Assembly: GCF_000807275.1 (NCBI RefSeq)
Contig: NZ_CP009056.1
Span: 186,001-250,000, forward strand
Reading direction: 5' to 3'
From: Frischella perrara
Lineage (GTDB): Bacteria; Pseudomonadota; Gammaproteobacteria; Enterobacterales; Orbaceae
DNA length: 64,000 nucleotides
The stretch's first letter is position 1. Each line of letters starts with the position of its first letter. The notes under the pieces were generated by a model. The model was not told the DNA's origin. It was given only the letters and a program-made list of their open reading frames with translations, and made no database searches. Positions 18,164-26,092 of this stretch are shown in pieces. The position numbers and the translations under genes were made by a program.

Positions 18164-19213
18164 TTATATTGGCAGTTGTTCAATTTGAACATTTAGCGTT
18201 ATTTTTTCACCTTCACGTAACACAATAACCGGAATCGTAGTTCCAGGTTTTAGTTCCGCAATTTGATCCATCGTGTTAATAATAGATTTAACTGGTTTAT
18301 TATTTACAGAAATTAAAATATCATTACGTTTGATACCTGCTTTTTCAGCAGGGCCATCAATATTCGTGACAAGAATACCTAAAACTATTGGATGATCGCT
18401 AGGATTTTGAGTTGGTGCAAATTCTAAACCGTCCACACCAATATAACCACGAATAATCTTGCCATCCTTTATTAACTTTTCCATGATTTTGGTTACTAAA
18501 GTTGTTGGGATCGCGAAACCTATCCCTTCGGGAACATCATTACCAAAATTTTTAGTAAATGATAAAGTATTTATTCCAACCAGTTCGCCATTGGTATTGA
18601 CTAAAGCGCCCCCTGAATTACCATGATTAATTGATGCATCTGTTTGAATAAAGTTCTGCCGACGAAAAGGACTCAGTCCGTCGCGTCCAGTAGCACTTAT
18701 GATGCCTTGCGTTATTGTTTGACCTATATTGTAAGGATTTCCTATAGCTAAGACTACATCACCTATTTTGGGAGTATGCTTAGGGTTAATTGGAATGACG
18801 GGAATATTGCTCGCTTGGATTTTTAAAACGGCGATATCGACTAATTTATCTGATCCAATTGATGATGCTTCGAATATTCGTCCATCTTGAAGGGCAACAA
18901 TGATTTGTTCTGCATTTTCTATCACATGATAATTAGTAATGATATAGCCATCTTTACGGATAATTACACCAGAACCTAACGGTGTAATAACACTACTACT
19001 TTTTTTGGGAAGTGTTGCGAGAGAACGACTATATATATTCACAACGGCTGGGGCAGCTGATTTTACAGCATAATTATAACTTAATGGTTCATTGTTAAAG
19101 ATTGCACGAGGTAAAAATGTTTGGCTTTTATCTCGTAAAGAAGGGAAAATGATTAAAAGTACCGCTGCTAAAACAGCACCAATTAGAATAGGCCATAGTA
19201 TTTTTTTTAGCAT
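18164..19213 (-). CDS. degS: Periplasmic serine endoprotease DegS
   Basis: DegS senses misfolded outer-membrane proteins through its PDZ domain and makes the first cut in RseA, releasing sigma-E. The 349-residue protein has one N-terminal membrane anchor (residues 5-24), a trypsin-like domain with the triad His96 (TNYHVIE), Asp126 (VDIAVLK) and Ser200 (HGNSGGALV), and a single PDZ domain (about 255-345). These positions almost equal those in E. coli DegS. It lies 238 bp downstream of degQ, with a hairpin between, so it may be transcribed separately. RseA, RseB and rpoE are not in the window. Confidence 0.96.
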   Translation of the reverse strand: MLKKILWPILIGAVLAAVLLIIFPSLRDKSQTFLPRAIFNNEPLSYNYAVKSAAPAVVNIYSRSLATLPKKSSSVITPLGSGVIIRKDGYIITNYHVIENAEQIIVALQDGRIFEASSIGSDKLVDIAVLKIQASNIPVIPINPKHTPKIGDVVLAIGNPYNIGQTITQGIISATGRDGLSPFRRQNFIQTDASINHGNSGGALVNTNGELVGINTLSFTKNFGNDVPEGIGFAIPTTLVTKIMEKLIKDGKIIRGYIGVDGLEFAPTQNPSDHPIVLGILVTNIDGPAEKAGIKRNDILISVNNKPVKSIINTMDQIAELKPGTTIPVIVLREGEKITLNVQIEQLPI

Positions 19214-19396
19214 GCGTCATTAATACCTTAGATTTCAACTATAATTAAATAATAACACATAAACCCAAAAATCTAATAAATCTTATGTAAGGATAGTTTA
19301 ATTAGATTAATAAATACTGAATAAAATCATAAATACTAAGGTCATAAATTATAAAGGTTATTTGAAACGTTATACTATCTACTATGATTGGTAATT

Positions 19397-19426
19397 AAGG
19401 ATGATGAAACAATTATCATCATCCTT
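19397..19426 (-). terminator. Hairpin after degQ
   Basis: AAGGATGATGA (19397-19407) pairs perfectly with TCATCATCCTT (19416-19426) around an 8-nt loop, just behind the degQ stop codon. It lacks a T-run on either strand. Confidence 0.5.
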
Positions 19427-19451
19427 ATATCAATGATGAGTAGTCAATTAA

Positions 19452-20834
19452 TTATCTTATAATAAGATAAACACGACTCTTTCCTCGGATAATCTGTAAT
19501 GCAATAACAGAAGGTTTGTCATCTATCGCTTTACGGAGATCGGCAATATTTGAAACGTGCATTTTGTTTACACCAATAATTAAGTCACCTTCTTGTAAAC
19601 CTAATAATGAGGCTGGTGAACGTTTTGCAATGTTATCAATTAAAACGCCTTCTTGACCATTAATTTCACCATTTATGAGATTAGCACCTTCGAAGCTTGG
19701 ATGTATATTTTTTGCTTCCGTAATTAACTCATCACTATTTTTTAATTTAACTTTAAATTTTATTTCTTTATTGTCTCTGATGATACCCAATTTAACTTCA
19801 TGTCCAGCGCCTTCAGTCGCAATTTTCGCACGTAACTCTGCGAAACTTTCAATAGGTTTATTATTCATTGAAATAATGACATCTCCCGCTTTAATTCCTG
19901 CTTCAGCAGCAGCAGAATCAGCTAATACCTCACTTACAAATGCACCTTTTTGAATATTAAGATCAAAGGCTTTGGCAATATCCGAGGTTAATTCATTGCC
20001 CTTAATACCCAAAACACCTCTTTTTACTTGACCATATTCCGTTAATTGATCGGTAAGACTTTTTACCATATTACTAGGGATCGCAAAACCTATTCCAACA
20101 TTGCCTCCCCCTGGTGCAATAATTGCGGTATTAATACCAATCAGTTCACCATTGAGATTTATTAAAGCTCCTCCAGAATTCCCTCTGTTAATAGATGCGT
20201 CTGTTTGTATGAAGTTTTCAAAACCATTCATATTTAAACCACTTCGTCCAAGTGCAGAAACAATACCAGAAGTAACGGTTTGACCAATACCAAAAGGATT
20301 ACCGATAGCTACAGCAAAATCACCAACGCGTAATTTGTCTGAATCGGCTAATTTAATTGCAGTAAGACCGCTCGCTTGTTCGATTTTGAGTAATGCAATA
20401 TCACTTTGTGGGTCTCGACCAATTAATTTTGCAGAAAACTCACGACCATCTTTTACTAAAATAGTAATTTTATCAGCATTATCAATTACATGATTATTAG
20501 TAACAACATACCCTTTTTCGGCATTGATAATCACGCCGGAACCTTGTCCAGTAAATGTACGGGATTTATTCTCAGGGTAACCGAAAAAAAATCTAAACTC
20601 TTCAGGTATATTATCTTGGACTTGTGCGATACCTTCAATTTTAATACTGACAACAGAAGGTAAAACATTTTCTAACATTGGTGCTAAGCTAGGTAATTCT
20701 TGTTTATTACCATTAGGAGAAGTAACAAAAGATGGTAATGGAATATTTGCCTGAGCAAATGAACCAAAAGTTAAGCTCAAACTTAGAGCCAATAGAGAAA
20801 GATATTTTTTATGATTATTAGCTTTATGTTTCAT
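19452..20834 (-). CDS. degQ: Periplasmic serine endoprotease DegQ
   Basis: DegQ is a cage-forming protease and chaperone for unfolded periplasmic proteins. From the ATG at 20834 there are 460 residues: a signal peptide (cleavage near AQA-NI), the protease domain with His115, Asp145 and Ser220 (RGNSGGALI), and two PDZ domains (about 260-345 and 365-455). It resembles DegQ more than DegP: the LA loop (residues about 78-95) is short and the C-terminus ends IALQIIRGKSRVYLIIR, like E. coli DegQ. An ATG six codons upstream (20852) is possible. The order zapG-degQ-degS matches E. coli. Confidence 0.93.
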   Translation of the reverse strand: MKHKANNHKKYLSLLALSLSLTFGSFAQANIPLPSFVTSPNGNKQELPSLAPMLENVLPSVVSIKIEGIAQVQDNIPEEFRFFFGYPENKSRTFTGQGSGVIINAEKGYVVTNNHVIDNADKITILVKDGREFSAKLIGRDPQSDIALLKIEQASGLTAIKLADSDKLRVGDFAVAIGNPFGIGQTVTSGIVSALGRSGLNMNGFENFIQTDASINRGNSGGALINLNGELIGINTAIIAPGGGNVGIGFAIPSNMVKSLTDQLTEYGQVKRGVLGIKGNELTSDIAKAFDLNIQKGAFVSEVLADSAAAEAGIKAGDVIISMNNKPIESFAELRAKIATEGAGHEVKLGIIRDNKEIKFKVKLKNSDELITEAKNIHPSFEGANLINGEINGQEGVLIDNIAKRSPASLLGLQEGDLIIGVNKMHVSNIADLRKAIDDKPSVIALQIIRGKSRVYLIIR

Positions 20835-21022
20835 GATGATAGTCACTCTCATTTCTTATGATATTAATGATAATATATTATGCTTAAAATAGATTATTCT
20901 TGGTTTATTTCGTCATCACCTAGTAAGTTTTGCTCAATATGCATAAGTTATATGATAATAAATTCCATTAACCAATTAGACTTTAAAAACTAATGGTAAG
21001 AATAGGGTCTTAGATCAGGATC

Positions 21023-21058
21023 ATATTAGCATTATCACAATCGTAATAATGCTAATAT
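21023..21058 (-). terminator. 13-bp hairpin after zapG
   Basis: ATATTAGCATTAT (21023-21035) and ATAATGCTAATAT (21046-21058) are perfect complements around a 10-nt loop. It lies 54 bp after the zapG stop and again has no T-run. Confidence 0.5.
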
Positions 21059-21112
21059 CAATATCAAACCATTTGTTTCTTAGTGAGATTCATAGTATGG
21101 AATAAACAATCA

Positions 21113-21523
21113 TTATTTTTGTTCTGAATTATTCATTAAACCAGAGTGGCTACTCGCATAATCTTTTGGTTGTGAGTTCATAAAGCTCTTCGTAGGTTGA
21201 ATCTTTTCATCAATAGGTTTAATTGGAGCCATATTTAATGCGTTGATATCAGCTTGAGAAATTAAGTTGCTTGAATTTTCCGCCATATGCTGATAGAGGC
21301 GTCGGAAATCATTAGCCATATTATCTAATATTTCAGCGCTGTGAGCAAAATGTTTAACGATGATCTGTTTTTGTGCGATTAATTGTTGTTTTGATTCATC
21401 ACACTCGACCTGTAATTTGTTGAATTTTCGTGCTTTTGGACTGAAAACATTCGTTAATATAATACCTATTATAATACCCAGAATTAAGCCAATAATAAGA
21501 TAAATCATTATTTCAGAATTCAT
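21113..21523 (-). CDS. zapG: Z-ring associated protein ZapG (YhcB family)
   Basis: A 136-residue inner-membrane protein with one N-terminal helix (residues 6-25, glycine and isoleucine rich) followed by a cytoplasmic coiled coil (about 33-90) and a low-complexity, Ser/Pro-containing tail. It carries the DUF1043/YhcB hallmarks: VECDESKQQL and HFAHSAEILDNMANDFRRLYQHMAENS. In E. coli the protein associates with the divisome and elongation machinery and affects cell shape. A clear AAGGAG ribosome-binding site precedes the ATG. It lies upstream of degQ, as in E. coli. Confidence 0.92.
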   Translation of the reverse strand: MNSEIMIYLIIGLILGIIIGIILTNVFSPKARKFNKLQVECDESKQQLIAQKQIIVKHFAHSAEILDNMANDFRRLYQHMAENSSNLISQADINALNMAPIKPIDEKIQPTKSFMNSQPKDYASSHSGLMNNSEQK

Positions 21524-21595
21524 TTTTTATCTCCTTGATAAAAATTGCAATTAATTAATTTATGAACATTGCTAGATGTTTAGATTCTTTTCTCT

Positions 21596-22051
21596 TTATT
21601 TTAATACATGATTGGCTAGTTTAATCAAGTTTGTTTTTAGTTTTGGAGTTGCATCTTGCGCTAGCGCTAATAAAAGTGAGGCACTTTGAGGTGTGATTTT
21701 TCTTTTGCCTACTATTGTCACTTTATCGTTTATAAAAGATTGTGATTGGTTCAATATAGGATTAATTTTGTATTGTATTGATGCTAGACCACTAAGACCA
21801 TTTTGGCGTAATGCTAAAAGTAACTTTTCTTGTTCATAACGTAATCGTGTTAACCAACCTGCTGAACAGACCTCTATAATTAAAATACTTTGACGATAAT
21901 TTGCTACACGACAACAATGGTGTAAATGGCTAGGTAAATAACAATAAATCATTTTATTTAAACGAGATAATTCAATACTTCGCGTTTGAATATTGGCTAA
22001 CGTAAAACCATTAAATAAATTATTTAATGATTGAGGTTCACTGTTTCGCAT
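21596..22051 (-). CDS. dciA: DciA family protein (DUF721), probable replicative helicase loader
   Basis: The 151-residue protein shows the DUF721 core in residues 8-100: LNNLFNGFTLANIQTRSIEL, then a compact alpha/beta part ending in AGWLTRLRYEQEKLLLALRQNGL, which is typical of the KH-like DciA domain. DciA loads or assists the replicative helicase DnaB in most bacteria; E. coli uses DnaC instead. The gene is divergent from secM-secA, a position commonly occupied by DUF721 genes in gammaproteobacteria. Family assignment is by recognition of the pattern, not by a search. Confidence 0.82.
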   Translation of the reverse strand: MRNSEPQSLNNLFNGFTLANIQTRSIELSRLNKMIYCYLPSHLHHCCRVANYRQSILIIEVCSAGWLTRLRYEQEKLLLALRQNGLSGLASIQYKINPILNQSQSFINDKVTIVGKRKITPQSASLLLALAQDATPKLKTNLIKLANHVLK

Positions 22052-22297
22052 TTATTTATCTCACTTAAAATGACTTTTAGTTTTAATTTACTATATTTAT
22101 AACGGTTCGTCTTGATATCAATTATTAATTTACAATTAATTAGTTATTATTTTACGGTTATAGTTTATGAAAAAGAAAGCATGTCAAAAAGTAAAAAATA
22201 GGCTAATATGATACACTATCGTATTTATAGGCTAGTCATGATTAGTCTAAATTTAACACTATAACTAAAAATTCAGTATATCTTGTAATCTTATTAT

Positions 22298-22645
22298 ATG
22301 ATCAGTATCTGCTATTGGCAAAATATGACTAAACGTTTCGCTATTAAGGTAGCGTTGCCACATTTATTATTAGGGTTATTGGCAACCACGTTTAGCCTAT
22401 TTGATCAAACGACTTATATTGGAAGTGTTCCAGAAACAAATATAAGTACAATTGCTGCTGTCATAGTGAATTTCCAACAGTATCGTTCAGCCAACCAAGT
22501 TGATACTGCTTTTCCAATAAGTATTAAATATTATTTAAATAGACTCAACTTTAAACTCCCTTCTTTTACGCAAGATAAACATACAGTTAAAGTGATTCGT
22601 TTAACACCAAGTAATGGTATTCGAGCCGGACCCGGTTTATTTTGA
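22298..22645 (+). CDS. secM: SecM-like secretion monitor with C-terminal GIRAGP motif
   Basis: SecM regulates secA: when its export is slow, the ribosome stalls at its C-terminal arrest peptide and the secA start is exposed. This 115-residue protein has an N-terminal export signal with the SecM-like PHLLLGLLA segment at the same distance from the start as in E. coli (PHLLLGMVA), and ends TPSNGIRAGPGLF. The GIRAGP core (residues 107-112) is identical to the E. coli arrest site, but Phe, Trp and Ile of the upstream FxxxxWI part are replaced by Thr, Arg and Leu. The mature part is much shorter than in E. coli (170 residues in total). secA starts 118 bp downstream, and hairpins lie in between. 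Position plus motif make the identity firm; stalling ability is untested. Confidence 0.88.
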   Translation: MISICYWQNMTKRFAIKVALPHLLLGLLATTFSLFDQTTYIGSVPETNISTIAAVIVNFQQYRSANQVDTAFPISIKYYLNRLNFKLPSFTQDKHTVKVIRLTPSNGIRAGPGLF

Positions 22646-22649
22646 CTTG

Positions 22650-22723
22650 ATAGAATAAAATATATTCTATTACGGAGTTAAATGAAAATTTGAAATCTTG
22701 CAATAACAATACGTTGGTTATTG
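22650..22723 (+). promoter_or_regulatory. secM-secA intergenic hairpins
   Basis: ATAGAATA (22650-22657) pairs with TATTCTAT (22663-22670), and CAATAAC (22701-22707) with GTTATTG (22717-22723). In E. coli, alternative folding of this interval hides or frees the secA ribosome-binding site. Here the site AAGAGA lies at 22751-22756; the ATTCT within the first hairpin could alternatively pair with AGAAT next to it. Whether these stems form the switch is inference. Confidence 0.45.
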
Positions 22724-22763
22724 GTCTTGTAGTTCTAATCAGTTTATAAAAAAGAGAATTTAT

Positions 22764-25481
22764 ATGTTATTAAATTTATTAACGAAAATATTTGGTAGTC
22801 GTAATGAACGTATTCTAAAAATGATGCGTAAACGTGTAGATAAGATTAATTCATTAGAATCAGCAATGGAAAAATTATCTGATAATGAATTAAAAGCAAA
22901 AACTACCGAATTTAAACAACGCATTGCTAATGGTGAAAGTTTAGATTCTATTTTAGAAGAGGCATTTGCTGTTGTTCGAGAAGCGAGTAAACGTGTTTTT
23001 GGTATGCGTCATTTTGATGTGCAATTAATTGGTGGTATGGTTTTAAATGAAAGATGCATTGCAGAAATGCGAACAGGTGAAGGTAAAACATTAACAGCAA
23101 CTTTACCTGCTTATCTTAATGCATTAACAGGTAAAGGTGTACATGTTGTTACCGTCAATGATTACCTAGCCCAACGAGATGCAGAAAATAATCGTCCACT
23201 CTTTGAATTTCTTGGCTTAACTATTGGTATTAATTTACCAAATATGCCAACAGCAGCAAAACGAGAAGCATACAATGCAGATATTACTTATGGTACTAAT
23301 AATGAGTACGGATTTGATTATTTGCGCGATAATATGGTTTTTAGTAAAGATGCACGTGTTCAACGTCCATTGAATTACGCTTTAGTGGATGAAGTTGATT
23401 CAATTTTAATTGATGAAGCAAGAACACCATTAATCATTTCAGGTCCTGCGGAAGATAGTTCAGAGCGTTATGTAAAAGTTAATAAGATTATTCCTTATCT
23501 AACGCGTCAAGAAAAAGAAGACAGCGAAGAATATCAAGGCGATGGTGATTTTTCAATTGATGAAAAATCTCGCCAAGTGAATTTAACTGAACGAGGATTA
23601 TTAAAAGTTGAAGAATTATTAGTTCGTGAAGGGATGATTAAAGGTGATGAATCATTATATGCACCAAATAATATTGTATTAATGCACCATGTTAATGCGG
23701 CCCTTCGAGCTCATCATTTATTCCATCGAGATGTTGACTATATTGTCAAAAACGGTGAAGTTATCATTGTTGATGAACATACCGGTAGAACGATGGAAGG
23801 GCGCCGTTGGTCAGATGGTTTACATCAGGCTGTAGAAGCGAAAGAGGGTGCAAAAATACAAAATGAAAATCAGACCCTAGCTTCAATTACATTCCAAAAT
23901 TATTTCCGATTATATGCTAAATTAGCAGGAATGACCGGTACCGCGGATACAGAAGCATTCGAATTTAATCAGATTTATGGTCTTGACACGATTGTTATTC
24001 CAACTAATAAACCGATGCAGCGAAAAGATTTTCCAGATTTGGTTTATATGACGGAAAAAGAAAAAATAGAAGCTATTGTTGCTGATGTTAAAGAATGTGT
24101 TACTAAAGGGCAACCCGTATTGGTTGGTACAGCATCAATTGAAAAATCCGAACTAGTATCGCATTACTTAAATAAAGCCAAAATTAAGCATAATGTACTT
24201 AATGCAAAATTTCATGCTCAAGAAGCAGAAATTATTGCTGATGCTGGTCGTAAAGGTGCTGTAACTATTGCAACTAATATGGCGGGTCGTGGTACGGATA
24301 TTATGCTAGGTGGTAACTGGCAAATGGAAGTTGCTAAATTAGAATCACCAACACCAGAACAAATTGATACAATTAAACAAGAATGGCAAATTAGACACGA
24401 AGAGATTATTCAGTTAGGTGGGTTATACATTTTGGGTACAGAACGGCATGAATCACGTCGAATTGATAATCAGTTACGTGGTCGTTCTGGTCGTCAAGGT
24501 GATCCCGGTATGTCCCGCTTTTATCTTTCCTTAGAAGATCCACTTATGCGTATTTTTGCTTCAGATCGTGTAAGTGGCATGATGCGTAAATTAGGAATGA
24601 AAAATGGTGAAGCGATTGAACACCCTTGGGTAACGAAAGCGATCGCTAATGCGCAAAAGAAAGTCGAAAATCGTAACTTTGATATCCGTAAGCAATTGCT
24701 TGAATATGATGATGTTGCCAATGATCAACGTCGAGTTATTTATGACCAACGTAATAATTTATTAGACAATAATGACATCAAAGATGTAATTGATTCAATC
24801 AGAGTAGATGTATTTAATAATCTGATTGATCAATATATCCCACCACAATCAATTGAAGAAATGTGGGATGTATCTGGACTTGAAGCTGCTTTAAAAAAGG
24901 ACTTTGATCTTGATCTACCTATTTCTAAATGGCTTGATGAAGAGATGAATCTGCATGAGGAAACTTTGCGTGAGCGCATCTTACAAAAAGCACAACAAAT
25001 TTATCAGGACAAAGAGGCTACTGTTGGCAGTGAGGCATTCCGCAATTTTGAAAAAAATGTCATGCTACAGACATTGGATACATTATGGAAAGAACATTTA
25101 GCTGCAATGGATTATTTACGTCAAGGAATACACTTACGCGGTTATGCGCAAAAGGATCCTAAGCAAGAATATAAGCGTGAATCTTTTAACATGTTTGCTG
25201 CTATGCTTGATGAGCTTAAATATGATGTGATTGGTATTTTAAGCCGTGTACGTATCCAGTCCCAAGAAGAGATTGAAGAAGCTGAACGACGTAGATTAGA
25301 AGAGCTTAATAAACTAGCCGAAAAACAGCGTCTTAGCCATGAAGAAATTGATGAATTGCACCAAGATAAACCTCAATCTTCTCAACCTCTTGTTCGTGCA
25401 CAGGCAAAAGTTGGTCGTAATGATCCTTGTCCGTGTGGTTCTGGCAAAAAATATAAACACTGCCATGGGGCTGTTCAATAG
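22764..25481 (+). CDS. secA: Preprotein translocase ATPase SecA
   Basis: SecA drives secretory proteins through SecYEG using ATP. The 905 residues (E. coli 901) show the DEAD motor with Walker A MRTGEGKT (about 101-108), [20 protein letters not shown], the preprotein cross-linking domain, motor 2 with [14 protein letters not shown] and [10 protein letters not shown], the helical scaffold, and the C-terminal zinc element [16 protein letters not shown] with Cys889, Cys891, Cys900 and His901. It lies behind secM and before mutT, as in E. coli, and is followed by its own terminator. The start [18 protein letters not shown] matches the family. Confidence 0.98.
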   Translation: MLLNLLTKIFGSRNERILKMMRKRVDKINSLESAMEKLSDNELKAKTTEFKQRIANGESLDSILEEAFAVVREASKRVFGMRHFDVQLIGGMVLNERCIAEMRTGEGKTLTATLPAYLNALTGKGVHVVTVNDYLAQRDAENNRPLFEFLGLTIGINLPNMPTAAKREAYNADITYGTNNEYGFDYLRDNMVFSKDARVQRPLNYALVDEVDSILIDEARTPLIISGPAEDSSERYVKVNKIIPYLTRQEKEDSEEYQGDGDFSIDEKSRQVNLTERGLLKVEELLVREGMIKGDESLYAPNNIVLMHHVNAALRAHHLFHRDVDYIVKNGEVIIVDEHTGRTMEGRRWSDGLHQAVEAKEGAKIQNENQTLASITFQNYFRLYAKLAGMTGTADTEAFEFNQIYGLDTIVIPTNKPMQRKDFPDLVYMTEKEKIEAIVADVKECVTKGQPVLVGTASIEKSELVSHYLNKAKIKHNVLNAKFHAQEAEIIADAGRKGAVTIATNMAGRGTDIMLGGNWQMEVAKLESPTPEQIDTIKQEWQIRHEEIIQLGGLYILGTERHESRRIDNQLRGRSGRQGDPGMSRFYLSLEDPLMRIFASDRVSGMMRKLGMKNGEAIEHPWVTKAIANAQKKVENRNFDIRKQLLEYDDVANDQRRVIYDQRNNLLDNNDIKDVIDSIRVDVFNNLIDQYIPPQSIEEMWDVSGLEAALKKDFDLDLPISKWLDEEMNLHEETLRERILQKAQQIYQDKEATVGSEAFRNFEKNVMLQTLDTLWKEHLAAMDYLRQGIHLRGYAQKDPKQEYKRESFNMFAAMLDELKYDVIGILSRVRIQSQEEIEEAERRRLEELNKLAEKQRLSHEEIDELHQDKPQSSQPLVRAQAKVGRNDPCPCGSGKKYKHCHGAVQ

Positions 25482-25529
25482 CAACAAAGTCTAGTATTAT
25501 TTTATATAGGTGATTTTTTGCACTTGAAT

Positions 25530-25568
25530 GATGTTGTAGTATTGATTACTACAACATCTTATTTAATA
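25530..25568 (+). terminator. Intrinsic terminator of secA
   Basis: GATGTTGTAGTA (25530-25541) and TACTACAACATC (25547-25558) form a perfect 12-bp stem with a 5-nt loop, followed by TTATTTAATA. Confidence 0.75.
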
Positions 25569-25588
25569 TAGGATAAATCAACAACACT

Positions 25589-25990
25589 ATGAAAAATGTT
25601 GAAATTGCAGTTGGAATTATTCGTTCGCATGATGGAAAAATATTCATAACTCAACGTGGTGAAAGTTCACATTTAGCTGGCTTCTGGGAGTTTCCAGGCG
25701 GTAAAGTTGAACAAAATGAAACTCCTTTTCAAACATTACAACGTGAAATCGCTGAAGAAGTTGATATTCGTATTCATAACGCTCATTTTTTAAAAACAAT
25801 AGAATATCAATATAGTGATTGTTTTATTACTATTCATACTTATTTAATTGAAGAGTGGGATGGTGAACCATTTGCAGCAGAAGGTCAGCCAAGTCGGTGG
25901 GTTGATGAGGAAGATCTGAACGCTGACGATTTCCCAGATGCTAATCGTTCTATCATTGAAATGCTCAAAAATTTAGACAATAAAATCTAG
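25589..25990 (+). CDS. mutT: 8-oxo-dGTP diphosphatase MutT
   Basis: MutT removes oxidised GTP nucleotides and so prevents A-to-C transversions. The 133-residue protein has the Nudix box from Gly38: GKVEQNE, then REIAEEVDI (residues 52-60), in which the usual glycine near the end of the box is Asp59; catalytic glutamates 53, 56 and 57 are intact. The flanking GFWEFPGGK and the C-terminal RWVDEEDLNADDFPDANR are typical MutT. It follows secA, as in E. coli, but behind a terminator hairpin. Confidence 0.92.
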   Translation: MKNVEIAVGIIRSHDGKIFITQRGESSHLAGFWEFPGGKVEQNETPFQTLQREIAEEVDIRIHNAHFLKTIEYQYSDCFITIHTYLIEEWDGEPFAAEGQPSRWVDEEDLNADDFPDANRSIIEMLKNLDNKI

Positions 25991-26016
25991 TTATTCATTT
26001 ACTTAGCCTATTAATT

Positions 26017-26062
26017 CGAACAGTTATCGATGTTCGCTATTTTATGGCTATTTTAGTATAAT
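26017..26062 (+). promoter_or_regulatory. parE promoter region with overlapping dyad
   Basis: TATAAT at 26057-26062 is a perfect -10 box; the best -35 (TTCGCT, 26033-26038, 18-bp spacer) is poor. An inverted repeat, CGAACA-(8)-TGTTCG at 26017-26036, overlaps that -35 and could be a regulator site. Confidence 0.45.
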
Positions 26063-26092
26063 ATCTCCAATTTTCTCATCAAATAAAGAGCT

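Noticed and set aside
26017-26036. LexA box upstream of parE
   Set aside because: The E. coli box needs CTGT-(8)-ACAG and the Gram-positive box GAAC-(4)-GTTC; neither spacing is met.
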